From Chondrus crispus (taxonomy: Eukaryota > Rhodophyta > Florideophyceae > Gigartinales > Gigartinaceae), in the NCBI RefSeq assembly GCF_000350225.1, contig NW_005178989.1:151986-215985 (forward strand): DNA of 64,000 nt, in the 5' to 3' direction. Below, one piece after another: positions 8,668 to 19,406 of the stretch; position 1 is the first letter of the stretch; every line of letters begins with the position of its first letter. The position numbers and the translations under genes were made by a program. The notes under the pieces were generated by a model. It had not been told where the DNA came from. It did not search any database and saw nothing but the letters and a program-made list of their open reading frames with translations.

Positions 8668-11419
8668 GTCTTCCCCCATCGGAGGGGTTCAGGTACACGT
8701 AATTCCCGGGCTTAAGACGTGCGATAATTCTTCGAACGCGCTTGTCGAAGTCGCGTTTGTATCGTGCTTGGGTCCGATGCAAGCTTCCGTAGGCTTTTTG
8801 TATCGTATCGTCCAGCGTTTTTAGAAACTCGGCTCGCTGATTCCCTCTGTCGGCAGGGGGAACGCCATCGTCGACTCGTCGAAGGGAGAACTCTGGCGGT
8901 GGTCTGCTGAGTACGAGCTCGAAGGGCGTTGTCCGCGTCGTGCGATGTACGTGGGAATTGTACGCATACGTAAGCGGCCCCACGTACACGTCCCAGTCAT
9001 CTTGGTGCTCGCCTACGTAGTTGCGCAGCATTGAGGCGATCGTCCGGTTGTATCGCTCGACTTGTCGGTTCGTCTGTGGATGGTATGCCGACGTATATAG
9101 GTTCGTAATCCCGAGAACCCGGCACGTGCTGTGGAAGAACTTGGCGTTGAACTGCGGTCCGTTATCCGACAGTAACGTGCGCGGGACGCCGTACTTAAAT
9201 ACCCAGCCGTCGCAGAACGCGACTGCGACGGCGTATGCGGTAGTCGTAAGTAGCGCGACGACCTGCGTAAGCTTAGTGAAGCGGTCGGTAATTACGAGCA
9301 GGAACCGTTTTCCTGCCTTCGTCTTGGGGAGCGGACCCAGAATGTCGATAGCCAGGCTCTCGAGCGGCCGAGTTGCCGGGAACAACCTCAAACGGTTGAG
9401 GTGTTTCCACAACTTAACCCGGTTCATCGCGCACGTCCGACACCCCGGCACCGTAGCGGCGACATCTGCGGCGAGATGGGGCCAGTAGTACTCGCGACGT
9501 AGCGCGTAGTACATACGGTTCTGGCCCGGGTGTCCCGCGATGGCCGGGTTGTGGCACATGCGAAGGAGCCTGGCGCGGAGCGTCCGAGGTACCACCACCT
9601 GTACGATAGCAGGGTCGAAGGGGTGTCTCCGCTTGAGCACCCCCTGGTGGTCCTCGAAGAACGCGGAGTCCGGGGACTCTGACTGTCGTGCCAAAACGGT
9701 TTGGCAGAAGTCATCCACGCGTTGCTCCTCGGCGATCTCCTCAACCGTAAGAGGGGCCGGTAGGTCGTCCTGCGGAGGAGCGACCGTGGCGGCGGGCGCC
9801 CCGACCTCGGGTTCTTCCGCGCGCTCGAGATCAACGGCGTCAAACTCGTCGTTCTCCTCCCAGAACGGACTGGGTCCTTGGAGAACGGGGGCTTCGTCGT
9901 CGCCCCTTGGTTCGTCGCGCGTTCGGACGCGTGACCTTCTTCGTGGTCTAGCTTGGCTTCTCGTCTTCGCGAAGACGTGTTCGACCTTGTGGTCGCAATT
10001 TTCGGTACAGACGTGGTCCGGGAGCTCGTTAGATACGTCTCGAACGGTCGTACCCGCGTCGAAGGTGGGAATGTCGTCATCCACTTCGACGGCCGGGTGG
10101 GGGTCGCCGGCGACTCTTGGCGACACGAGGCGTGACAAGGCGTCCAGTACTTTGTGCACGCGCCCGGGGCGGTACTGGATGGTGAAATCGTATTCAGCCA
10201 GACGTAGCCGCCACCGGGTGAGTCTTCCAGAACTCTCCGTGAGGGACATGAGCCACCTCAGCGCGTCGTGATCCATCCGGACGGTGAACTTCGTGCCTTC
10301 AACGTACGGCCGTAGTGTGCGGACGGCCCACACCACGGCAAAGCACTCACGCTCCGTAGCGCTGTAGTTGCGCTCACTATCGGCCAGTGAGTACGACCAA
10401 TACCCGACGGGTCGCCAATCGTTTGGCTGGTCGTGCTCTTGGAGCAACGTGCAGCCCAACTGGTAGGCGGTCGCATCCGTGTCGATCATGTACGGACGGC
10501 CGTACCGCGGAAGGGCGAGGATCGGCGGAGCGATCATGAACTTCTTGAGGTTCTCGAACGCCTCTCGTTGCGCCTCCGTAAGACTGTAGAAGTCAGGATC
10601 CGAATCCTTACGCGTCATGTCGGTCAGAGGACGGGCTATCTTCGCGAAACCCTTAAGGAATCGGCGGTATACGTTGCACGCCCCGAGGAACGAGCGCACT
10701 TGCGGCAGCGTCCTCGGGAACGTGAAGGTCTTGAATGCGTCGGCCGCCGTATCGGCCACACTTAACTTACCTGGGGAAATGACGTGCCCCAGGTAGTGTA
10801 CCTTCGGTTGAAAGAAGCTACACTTCTTGAGCTTGAGGGAGATTCCGGCACTCCGCAGCAAGCTCAAGACAATGTCGAGATGCTTCGCGTGTTCTCCGTG
10901 CGTACGTGAGAACACGATGACATCATCCAGGTACACGAGGCATATTTGCCAACGTACGCCAGATAGGATGATGTCGAGTGCGCGTTGGAAGGTGGCCGGT
11001 GCCCCTTTTAGTCCGAACGGCATGCGCAAGTGGCGAAACGTGCCCATGTGCGTAGTAAACGTGGTCTTATCCCGGTCTTCCGGAGCGACTGGGATCTGCC
11101 AATAACCGGAATTGCAGTCCAACGCGGTGAAGACGGCTGCGTCTCGTAGCGAGTCGATGCAGTCGTCCATCCGAGGCAGCGGATACGAATCCGCTGTAGT
11201 CTTCGCGTTGAGACGCCGGTAGTCCACGCAGAACCGAAGAGATCCGTCTTTCTTCGGTACGAGCACCACCGGAGACGCCCACTCGGTGCTCGCGGGTTCG
11301 ATAACCTCTGCGTTCAACATCTTGTTGACCTCCTTCGCGACCATTTCGCGCATCGCGGGCCCCTTACGGTAGGGCATCGAACGTATCGGCTTCGTACCCG
11401 GTTCGAGAGGAATGCGGTG
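8668..11419 (-). pseudogene. A1 pol: reverse transcriptase, RNase H and integrase
   Basis: Numbering from MPYRKGPAM (11377). RT: FTALDCNSGYW with D87, LRMPFGLKGAPATFQRAL, and YLDD with D151/D152. RNase H: YMIDTDATAYQLG (D299) and SATERECFAVVWA. Integrase: zinc-binding H609, H616, C646, C649; core IDILGPL (D678), SDNGPQF (D738) and VERYNR (E774), a D-D35-E spacing. These catalytic residues are all present. The frame is the same as that of the protease part but a TAA lies at about 11420, right in the conserved TIRAT-x-HRIPLEPG region, so a glutamate or glutamine codon has probably become a stop. The C-terminus is cut by the solo LTR at 8668. Copying of the element RNA and its integration would be the job of the intact protein. 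Confidence 0.92.
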
Positions 11420-12990
11420 TTACGTTGCTCGTATAGTTCCGAGCGCACCGCTCCACATCCTCGAGTGCTTACAGAGCATCTCGAGTACGTGGCCACGAAG
11501 CTTGTCATCGTCGATGTATGACAAGTCGATTTCTTTTTCCCAATCCATCGGTGGATTTTCGGGATCCTTTTTCTGCGGGGGTACAGTACCCTCCGCCGTC
11601 GGTTGGTCTTGAGGTGGCCGTTCGTCCGTGACCACCCCTCTCTTCACGACGGTCGTCCGTTCGTCGGAGCTCGGTCGTCCAGCTCCGGCCTTCCCGACTT
11701 GATCGGTCAAGTCGGTCAGGTGTAGCGCGTGCGCGATCCCCTCGGCAACCCTCCGTTCGGGCGTGAGGATCGCGAGGGGGTTGCGCTTCGCGTATCGCAC
11801 GACGGTGTGCTTGGGAAGCCGCCTTTCCCGTCGCGAAAAGTTCGCGACGATGACGTCGAAGGTCTGATTCGGCAGAACCTCGGCGACGCCATTCGTCAAC
11901 CTCACTCCATGTCGGTGTTGGAGTGAGGGCTTTGGTTCCAGGAACACGAGGCCCCTCCCCGCGGTGGTGACGCGCACTCGGGCTTGCGACATCGCGGGGA
12001 TGGTAACCCAGCCGGCCATTCGGATCGCCTGCGGGGCCTCATCCCGTACATCCGGCCGGCTCGTTTGGCGTCCGTGTCGCCTTGTAGGGGGAGTCGGCTC
12101 CCCCTTTCCGTCGACGATGGCTACGGAGCCACCGTGTCGAAGTTCGAGTTTCTGTCCGTCGATGTCGATGGTACGTACGTGGGCATCGATGAACGCCGTG
12201 CCGAGAAGAACGGGAACGGCAAGCTGTTCCGCCACCACGAACGGTATACGGAACGTCGTGTTCCGCAAACGGACTGCAAGGCAGACGACCGCCGTAAGTC
12301 GAAGCGGGTTACTGTTCGCGCCAGCCAGTCGGGGTAATGGCACGTCCCGTACTACGAAGTGGGTCCAGTCGGGAGGGAGGTCGGCCTTCCTCACTAAGTT
12401 GTAGCCCGAACACGTATCGACGGCGATCGTGTGGGGCTTGAACGCGTTACCTTCGGTGGCCACGGAGCCAAGGACGTTATATATCTTGGACGTCATGAGG
12501 CATACAATGCCGTCGACCATCTTGGGCGCAACCCGTTCGGCGAGATCGTTCCGCCGAGGTCGTCGCCTTCGGTTCTGGCCCCTCCTGCGTTTCCTCCTAC
12601 CTGAGTCGTGGGGCGTCCGCGTCTCAGTGATGCCCCCTCGGGTGCTTGAGTCCGTACGTGGCGGACTTTTCGTCGGCTCCCTTGGCCTCACAGGAGTCTG
12701 GAGGTCGACCGGTTCTTTTCGGTCGTCGGTACTCCCGTCCTTTTCATTACCCATCATCGGTACTACGGGCGTCCCGGTGCTGTCCTCTCCTAACGTCGGG
12801 CTTACGGAGGCCTCGACGTTCGCTCCCCCCTGTATCGGCATTGCAGGGGCTACCGTGCTCGCTTCCGGTGGCGAGGGGTGTAGTATCGGACAATACCCCC
12901 CGTGTCCTAGGCGAGCACGTGGGGACCGGTCGAGTTCGTGGGGACAAGACGGCTCACGCGACCGCGTGGACGTAACCGTCTTTACCCTTT
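11420..12990 (-). CDS. A1 pol, protease part (start of the pol frame)
   Basis: The frame lies -1 to gag and opens right at the gag end. An internal ATG at 12841 would give 473 aa, but entry by frameshift from gag is more likely. After an Arg/Pro-rich linker comes the retropepsin-like domain: IAVDTCSGYNLV (usual DTG replaced by DTC-S-G) and VLLGTAFIDAHV, which matches the second conserved protease motif. Then follow MDWEKEIDLSYIDDDKL and ALGTIRAT, which normally leads into RT, but a stop follows here. The protease would cut the Gag and Pol chains. The DTC form is also present in A2, so it belongs to the family and is not a fresh mutation. Confidence 0.82.
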
Positions 12991-12996
12991 TTTCGA
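12982..12996 (-). other. Probable -1 frameshift site between gag and pol of A1
   Basis: On the minus strand the end of gag reads TTCGAAAAAAGGGTAA. The gag frame stops at TAA (12982-12984). The pol frame has a TAG directly before TTC and is open after it. So the two frames overlap only in about five codons, over the A6 run. A2 keeps the same narrow window (27230-27249), there as GAAAACCCC. The heptamer is not a perfect X-XXY-YYZ site. Confidence 0.5.
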
Positions 12997-15552
12997 ACTA
13001 CCGGTGCTATCGGAGCTACCTTCCTGGCTATCGGCGGCCAGGTCTTCTTCCAGCCCTCGGCCGCGTGGGTCGGGACGTCTCACCCACTGCGGCACCACGT
13101 TATCGGCGAAGTATTCGGGTACTTCTAGAACTTGACCTGCGACGTCCGGACGTCGCAGGATATGGGGGACAGAGAGAACCGGTTCTCCTTCGTGACCCTC
13201 CTCGGGTAGGGGAGGCGGAACCTCTACCCAATCTTGCAAGTACATGATCGCATTCTGTACCTGTTGAGGTAACTGAGAACGGTCCCGGTCACCTCCCCTT
13301 CCTTGACGGGGATACCTTGTGTCCGCCTGGCGGTAATCGGGTCGATCACGACGATCGAGTTCGTTACGGCGATACCCACCTCCACGTGGGGCGAAGCGTG
13401 CGCCCCCACCCAAACGATTTGGGAAACCTTGACGCGGGGGACGGCCCTCGCCGACCGACTGCCGGAGGAGGTTACGCGCACCGGGGCGCGTCTCCATCTG
13501 GTATCGGTAGTTCCTGTACGCCGTGAACATACGTTGTTCCGGCGACAGGAACGGGCAGGCTTACATGGCGTGCCCGTACGTACGGCACAGCCAGCACACG
13601 TACGCGCTGCCATCCGTTGAGGCGAAGGTCCCCGCGTGACGCGCCTCCTCCTCGGTGAGGAGGGGTACGCGAGGGGCTTCGGCTCCTGCATCTCGATTCG
13701 AGATGTCGAGCTCTGCGACCCGGGGGTCCGTACCCCTTGCCACTCTTGGAGTGTGCGCGAAGGCGGTCGCGTAACTGGATGTCGTTCCGGTCGACATCGG
13801 CGTGGGAGGTCGTCCTCCCACGGGCCCCGTTCCTTTCGTAATGAGGACAGGGTCAGCCTGCCACTCATCCTCCCCGACATGGAGGGTAGAAGCGGGCGAA
13901 CTTGTTGCGGCGGACTTCGTAGTCCTGCCAGCCTTCCCTGTCGGTTTCGGGTCCGGCAGGGGTAACCCGCGCCGGGCGCGGTACCTAGTCCCTTCCGCCG
14001 TGGCGATGCGGCGGATGGTCGGTAGATCGGTCTTCTGGCTGCTTGGCAGCCGCTCAACGGTCTGGGAAACTGCGGCACGGGTCGCAGATGCGAGTCCCCG
14101 CACGAAGTAGTGCGCGAGGGATTGTTCGGAGAACACTGCCGTGCACCGGAAGGCGGCAGTTTCTAACCGGTCCGCAAAGGTGCTCTCCGTTTCGTGGGGT
14201 TTCTGTCGCGCCGTAGCGACAGCGTCGTACGCTTCACCTAACACGTCGTCCGTGAGGTAGCGTTTCAAGAGTTGATTTACGAGCCCCGGCCAGCTCACGT
14301 CGTCGTGGAGCTGGCCGGCGCGGAGGCCACGCATCGTATAACTCGTATACAGGCGCTCCGCGTCGCGCTCTAAGAAGTGCGCGAGAACTCGTACCGCAAC
14401 ACCTTCCGTCAGGTGTTGCGAGTTGAAGGATATCCGGATATCCTTTAAGAACGGCAGCAGCTGGATCGGGTCCGTACCGTCGAAGCTAGGCATCGTGGGA
14501 CAGATCCCACGACAGCGTTGTACGTACTTCGCGATCCGTCCCGCATCACCCGAGGTAACGATCCTCGAGGTGTTATCCAAGCGGTACATACGATAGTCAG
14601 CGACGGCGCTGAACTCTTGGATCATCGTATGTAACGGCTCGAGTCCGGGTTCAGCGGGACCCAGCGTGCCGAACGGGGTAACGGGTAGCGTACGGACGTC
14701 TACCGGTCCGGGTCGCGCGGTGTGGTCCACCGGCGGGTAGCCGCCCCAGCGGGGATCGACGGAGAACATGGGTTCTCCGGATCCGCGAGCGGCTACTCCA
14801 CAGTCCGGGTCGTTACGATACGGCACCCGTCCCGTCTGCCACATGTTTCCGGGGACATGTGGCAGAGCTTGGGACTCGGACGCGACGTTGGCGTCCATCG
14901 GAGGTCGTCTTTCTCCTGCGTCCCGACTGGGGTCGGCCACAGTTGGGCACCATCCTTGCGGGGCTGCAGCGTCCGGAGGTACACCACCACCGGGCCCTCT
15001 CGTGGAGGCACCGGGCAGCCTTGCGGCCATGGTACGTTCCAGGTCACGGGCACGCTGCCGCGTGGACTCCAGCTCAGCGGTGAGGTGCGCGAAGGCACCA
15101 AGTTGCTCCGCTGAGGGGGGTTGACGAGCGTCAAGACGTCTCGACGAGGTCGGCCTCGCGGGACGACCTTCCCCATACGTAGCGGGGTTCTCGGGACGCG
15201 AGTATTCGACGAGCACCAGTCGCAATTGCAACTGGTCGACCAGTGCTCGGAGATTCTCCAGCGACTGGGTGACGCGGTCGAACCTCCCCTCGCGGATAGA
15301 TCGGAGCTCGTCCATGCAGCGCGAATAGACGGCGTCCGTAACGTCGATGCGGAGGGAAGTACGGACTTCCTCGATGTAGTCTGCGATGCGGTCGAACATC
15401 GCCACCGCTTGTCCTTCGGGGGACTCGGGCGACGGTTCGCGGTCTCGGAGACCAGCGTCGCCGTCGCCGCACGGCGGTGATGGGGCGTGCATAGCGGCCG
15501 CCCTCGGATCCGCCGGTTCGGAGCGGATCGAGGGGGCGTATTCTTGACTCAT
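12982..15552 (-). pseudogene. A1 gag with a premature stop in the zinc knuckle
   Basis: Start chosen at MSQEYAPSIRSEPADP (15552) because A2 starts in the same way (MSAEYPTSIRSEPADV); the frame is open a further 30 codons upstream. Order: an N-terminal region with a coiled coil (DRVTQSLENLRALVDQLQLR), a Pro-rich linker, a capsid-like Retrotrans_gag region (MPSFDGTDPIQLLPFLKDI... VNQLLKRYLTDDVLGEA), then a CCHC knuckle starting CWLCRTYGHAM, and a basic C-terminal tail ending SSDSTGSSKKG. In the knuckle the codon that is Tyr in A2 is TAA here (about 13561-13563). After it the same frame runs on to 12982, 856 codons in all. One point mutation thus removes the last knuckle Cys and the tail, and would also stop most Gag-Pol synthesis. 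Confidence 0.85.
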
Positions 15553-15610
15553 CTCGACGCGTACGGACGCGGAGGAAAAAGAAAGTCTTCTCGGAAAGAT
15601 CTCGGGGTCT

Positions 15611-15627
15611 TCTAGGTCGGGAGACCA
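15611..15627 (-). promoter_or_regulatory. Primer-binding-site-like sequence of A1
   Basis: Minus strand TGGTCTCCCGACCTAGA, one base after the 5' LTR end. It matches the site at 521-538 of family B and, less well, 24629 onward in A2. Confidence 0.6.
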
Positions 15628-15628
15628 C

Positions 15629-16296
15629 TGCAGCATCAACACCCCTAAACGGATAGGGGTGTATGCTTAGTCCTGGAAGACCCGTACGTACGAGAAGACA
15701 GGGGAAGTCGGACCAGCTAACGAAACCAGAACACGGGCCCGGGTAGCGTGGTAGAGCGGGATCGGGGGGAGGACGCACACACGCGCGGGCCGATCTACGC
15801 CTCGACGCCCCGGAGCAGCGCTGGGTTACGTTCCAGCGCTGACGGGCGGAGGTGGATCTAGGCTCGCTCGCGTGCTCGCGCGTCCTCTACCCGCGCTCGG
15901 TCTCGCCTTAAGGTAGCTAACGGAAGCTTCCTTAGGATAAGCTGCAAGTCAGACCTAGGCGGTAGGTCGTGGACAAGTCCGTGCTTGTCCCCCTTCGCCG
16001 CCGTCGGTCCGCTCCCGTATTTAATATACAAGTAAATCCTATCATACTACAGTACAGTACGGACTGTACTGTAGAGCTACTGTAGTCAGCGCGGTTCGGC
16101 CCGCGCTGAGGTACTGTCGGCCATCGGGGCTGACAGCACACGTGTCCTACACGTATGGTACACGTGGGATACACGTGTGGGGGCGCGCAGTAGCACACGT
16201 GTGTGCTCGCTCTCGTACTGTAGAGATCGGCTCTACAGTATCTGATCTAATCTGAATCCCGAATCTAATCTAAATCCCGTTAGGGGTTATGCTACA
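15629..16296 (-). repeat. 5' LTR of A1
   Basis: 668 bp, ends TGCAGCATCA...TTATGCTACA. It differs from 1275-1942 at 10 sites; nine are transitions, seven of these at CpG. The TATA-like box, the CACGTG cluster and the three inverted repeats are all kept, so this copy would be the promoter for gag-pol. Confidence 0.93.
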
Positions 16297-16301
16297 GAAA
16301 G

Positions 16302-17344
16302 GTCACTGTAGTGATGACCGTGAAAATGTCGACTCAAATTCGGAGTCGAATGGTTCAGAAGAAAATGGTGGCGACGGTTCGTCGAACCATTCAGGAAATT
16401 CCGACCGACGATCAGCAGAAGGGAATGGAATTTCATCGAATAAGAAGAGCTACAAGAGGGGCGGAATTACTTCGTCCGCCTCACGGAGGGATGTGGACGC
16501 GGAGCCAGAAGATATCGCGACTCGACGCGGTCCGCCATGGGAGGAGTTGGAGGAATTAAATCCGACCGACTACCTCTTCAAGAAGTTGCTTTCGTATCGG
16601 ACGTACTGCTTGTGGAACCTGCAGACGCATTTGTCTAGCGCCCGGCGGTCCGCCGTGCGAAAAATTAGAAGAGACATACCACCGAAGGTGAGGAGAGACA
16701 ATACGTTCACCGGCGATGATGGCGTATTGGTTCTGGATTTCTTGGGAAAGATGGTTCAAGAATTCGACATGCAAGAGATGAACGAAGGTCAAGCGATCCG
16801 CTTGTTGCCGGAGTTCGTCGGCGGAATTGCCCTAAGACAGTACACTTCTGTGTCACAGACGGCCGGAATCCACCATGGGAAAATTTCCGTCTGGCCGGAG
16901 GCCGTACAGTGCTTATTGCGAAGTTTCGCGACCGATGAGGCGATCCGCCAAGCTGTGCTCGCATTGCAGGAAGTACATCAGAGGCCGTCTGAAGACGAGA
17001 CGGAATTCTATATCCGTCTGACGGACGCAAGCAATCGATGTGGAAACGTTTACTCGATGGAGGAACAAATTGCGATGTTTATTGAAGGGCTCGACTCGAG
17101 TATCAAGCCGATGGTGCCCCAATATCGTCAGGACAATAGGGACGTGTCTTTCCTAAGGCTGGTTAATTATGCGAAGGCGCATGGCTCGGCGAGCCGCGCC
17201 CAGGGAAAGAAGTCCAAAAGGGTCACCATGCAAGCGCCAGCGGCGCTGAGGAAGGGGAGCAAGCAGAATTCCCCGCATGCCCTGCGAAAAATCCGCGGCG
17301 CTGCCCACCTGGCCGAGTCCATTTCTGGATCAGAAAGGAAGTGA
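16302..17344 (+). pseudogene. Family-B gag, C-terminal part, after the A1 insertion
   Basis: It continues the frame that ends at 1274. Acidic Ser/Asn-rich start (NSESNGSEENGGDGSSNHSG), then a capsid-like gag domain: VLVLDFLGKMVQEFDMQEMN, IRLLPEFVGGIALRQYTSV, CLLRSFATDEAIRQAVL, EDETEFYIRLTDASNRC and EQIAMFIEGLDSSIKPMV, followed by a basic tail (RAQGKKSKRV). It is related to the capsid part of family-A gag, at low identity. There is no zinc knuckle and no pol: the frame stops at 17344 and a polypurine tract comes 80 bases later. The element is therefore gag-only, either deleted or a true non-autonomous form. Confidence 0.75.
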
Positions 17345-17425
17345 GAGACGGACGCACTCGAGAGGCGATAGGAAAAACGGAGCTCGAGACGGAGAGGAAA
17401 ACACGAGCCGCCCTACAAGCCCATT

Positions 17426-17458
17426 TGAACGGGAACGTTTCCACTTGTGGGGGGGCCG
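17426..17458 (+). promoter_or_regulatory. Polypurine-tract module at the B1 3' end
   Basis: Short imperfect palindrome GGGAACGTTTCC, then ACTTGTGGGGGGGCCG, then an LTR-like start TATAGCATAACC. It has the same design as the modules of family A, which links B1 to family A although the family-B solo LTR starts differently. Confidence 0.6.
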
Positions 17459-17977
17459 TATAGCATAACCCCCCCTGGGGGACTCACTTTAGATTCGATC
17501 ACCATTGATTTAGTTACTGCAGAGCCCAACACTCTACAGTACCACTGAGCGTGTCCACGTGTGCCCCACAGCACACGTTTACACGTGTACCAGGCGCGTA
17601 CGAAGCGCGCGCACACGGGTACGACGTGTACTGTCAGCACCGATGCGAACACCGTACAGTGCAGGCCGACCTGCCTTACGGTAGACCACTACTGTTGTGA
17701 CAACTCCTAGACACAATGAAAGCCAGGTCGTTTATTGGAGTCAAAAGGCTACTTGGGGCGGCGCTGCTCAAGAATCCACTCGGGCACCTCAGGAATCCAC
17801 CTGACGCCATTGCCCAAAGTCCTTTCGATCCTCTTCTCTTCTGGTTCTCCTGCTTCTCTTTCGTTCGTATGTGTGTGTGTGTGTCTCCCCTCTCCTTCCT
17901 CCCAGTCTATCCCTCCTTATCTACTGACTCATCGGCTCTCGTCTTCCCCACACATTGCGCTTCGTGCTGGTGGTGTC
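17459..17977 (+). repeat. Degenerate LTR start and C/T-rich DNA
   Basis: Starts TATAGCATAACCCCCCC, like the family-A LTR start with TG changed to TA. ACACGTGT-type boxes and a CTGTCAG remnant follow to about 17690, so it is an old U3. No clear LTR end is found. From 17830 to 17950 the plus strand is C/T-rich and holds a (GT)8-like run near 17871-17886. The frame 17716-18012 has no recognisable features. Confidence 0.45.
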
Positions 17978-18579
17978 TGTGGTATAACCCCAAACGGAAA
18001 TTCGGAAATTAGATTAGGATTAGATCAGCGCCAGTAAGGCACGAGCCTTACAGCTACGCGCGCACACACGTGTCCCCCACGTGTACGGGACGCGTACTAC
18101 ACGTGGACTGTCAGCCCCGACGGCTGACAGCGTTACAGTGTCGGTCGACCGGCACTACTGTAGAGTTATGATAGACTACAATGTACATTAAATATGAGCG
18201 GACCGCCGGCGGTGGAGGACGACAAGCACGGACTTGTCAAGGATCCTCCACCTTGGTCCGCCCCGCTTACTTTTAGGTACTTCCGTCCGTTTTACCTAGG
18301 ATTCGCACCGCGCGCGGGTTGAGGACGCGCGTAGCACGCCCACGAGCCGTCTCCACCTCCGCCCGTCGGTACTGGATCGTCACCCAGTACCGCTCCGGGG
18401 CGTCGAAGCGTAGAACCGCTCGCGCGTGCGCGCGTCCCCCCCGATCCCGCTCTACCACCGCTACCTGGAGCCCGTGCTCGGTACCGTGGGTGGGCCGTGC
18501 TTCTGTCTTCCCGCCGATCGGGGTCTTTCCGAACTGTCAGTACTCACCCCCCCTCGTCGTTGGGGGTGATTATACGACA
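17978..18579 (+). repeat. Diverged family-A solo LTR
   Basis: 602 bp with ends TGTGGTATAA...TTATACGACA. It is flanked by GTGTC (17973-17977) and GTATC (18580-18584), a TSD with one change. It has the inverted repeats GTAAGG/CCTTAC and CTGTCAGCC/GGCTGACAG, CACGTG boxes and a TATA-like ACATTAAATA (about 18184-18193). There is no internal sequence next to it. Confidence 0.8.
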
Positions 18580-18584
18580 GTATC

Positions 18585-18944
18585 TCCTTACACGCTGTTC
18601 CCTTCGGCGACCGACAAAGAGCGCACCACCCGCCGCCCCCACCTTCGATTCCCTCAGCGTATCCATGGGCCCACTACACGCTCCCTACTATCGGTCCGCT
18701 TCCCCTCCGACTCACCGCATCTGCGCGCCCTCGATTTCCCCCATCCCCCACAGACTGCGCTCTTCTCCCACTGCCTGCCACGATCACCGCCAGTACCGAT
18801 CGTCCTGTCTGCCGACCCCAGAGTTCCCTTCGTTCTAGTCTCCCGCGTCCGCGCATCCCCTGCGAACCGCAAGGCACACAGGCGCACGCTCTCGGGACGC
18901 CTGTGAGGCGTCATAACATGACACGTAGCCCTGAAGCCAGGTGT
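18585..18944. other. Pyrimidine-rich stretch, no gene seen
   Basis: C/T-rich on the plus strand with stops in all useful frames apart from low-complexity runs. It separates two LTR remnants. I see no coding signal. Confidence 0.4.
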
Positions 18945-19384
18945 TCCAACACTACAGTACCTCGGTACTGTAGTGTTATTACAGAGGTTTGTATATTAAA
19001 TATGAGCGGACCGACGGCGGAGGGGAGAGGACAAGCACGGGCTCGTCCAGAACCTACAACCTCGGTTCCGCCCTCTTATTCTAGACTACGCGAGCGACGT
19101 TCGCGTCGGCCTAGTACAGAGCCCCGCGGGTAGTGTTCGCGCGCGGCGAGCAGATTCCGCCTCCGCCCGTCGGTACTGGATCGTTACCCAGTACCGCGCC
19201 GGGGCGTCGAGGCGTCGATACGCTCATACGCACGCGCGACCACCTCCGCTCCGGATATACCACGCTACACGGGGTCGCCCGGTTCCGATAGCCGGTGGTG
19301 CTTCCTTTCCCCGTCTTCCGCCGATCCGGGATCTCCGTCGAGCTGTGAGCAAACACCCTTCTCCGTGAGGGTGTTTATGATACA
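18945..19384 (+). repeat. 5'-truncated family-A LTR
   Basis: It begins inside U3 at the ACTACAGTAC/GTACTGTAGT inverted repeat and then has the TATA-like ATATTAAATA, the CGACGGCGG block, GGGGCGTCGAGGCGTCGA and an end GTGTTTATGATACA, all in the order of the A2 LTR. The first 200 or so bases of U3 are missing or beyond recognition, and no TSD is found. Confidence 0.7.
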
Positions 19385-19406
19385 CTGTCCATCAAATATA
19401 TTTTGA

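Larger units (their letters stand above)
1275..16296 (-). mobile_element. Element A1: complete Ty3/gypsy-type retrotransposon with an antisense gene
   Basis: Two 668-bp LTRs (1275-1942 and 15629-16296) flank the internal part. The outer ends are TGTAGCATAA...TTATGCTACA, with GAAAG on both sides (1270-1274 and 16297-16301) as TSD. The element is on the minus strand: PBS-like site and gag next to the right LTR, then protease, RT, RNase H, integrase and chromodomain. A large gene on the plus strand lies between pol and the 3' LTR. The LTRs differ at 10 positions (1.5%), so it is a fairly recent insertion. It is not autonomous now: gag has an in-frame TAA in the zinc knuckle, pol has an in-frame TAA near 11420, and a family-B solo LTR with a neighbouring one-base deletion splits pol at 7727/8668. 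Confidence 0.95.

Noticed and set aside
17871..17886. CRISPR-like or regulatory repeat
   Set aside because: It is a simple GT microsatellite; no spaced repeats of CRISPR type occur in the window.
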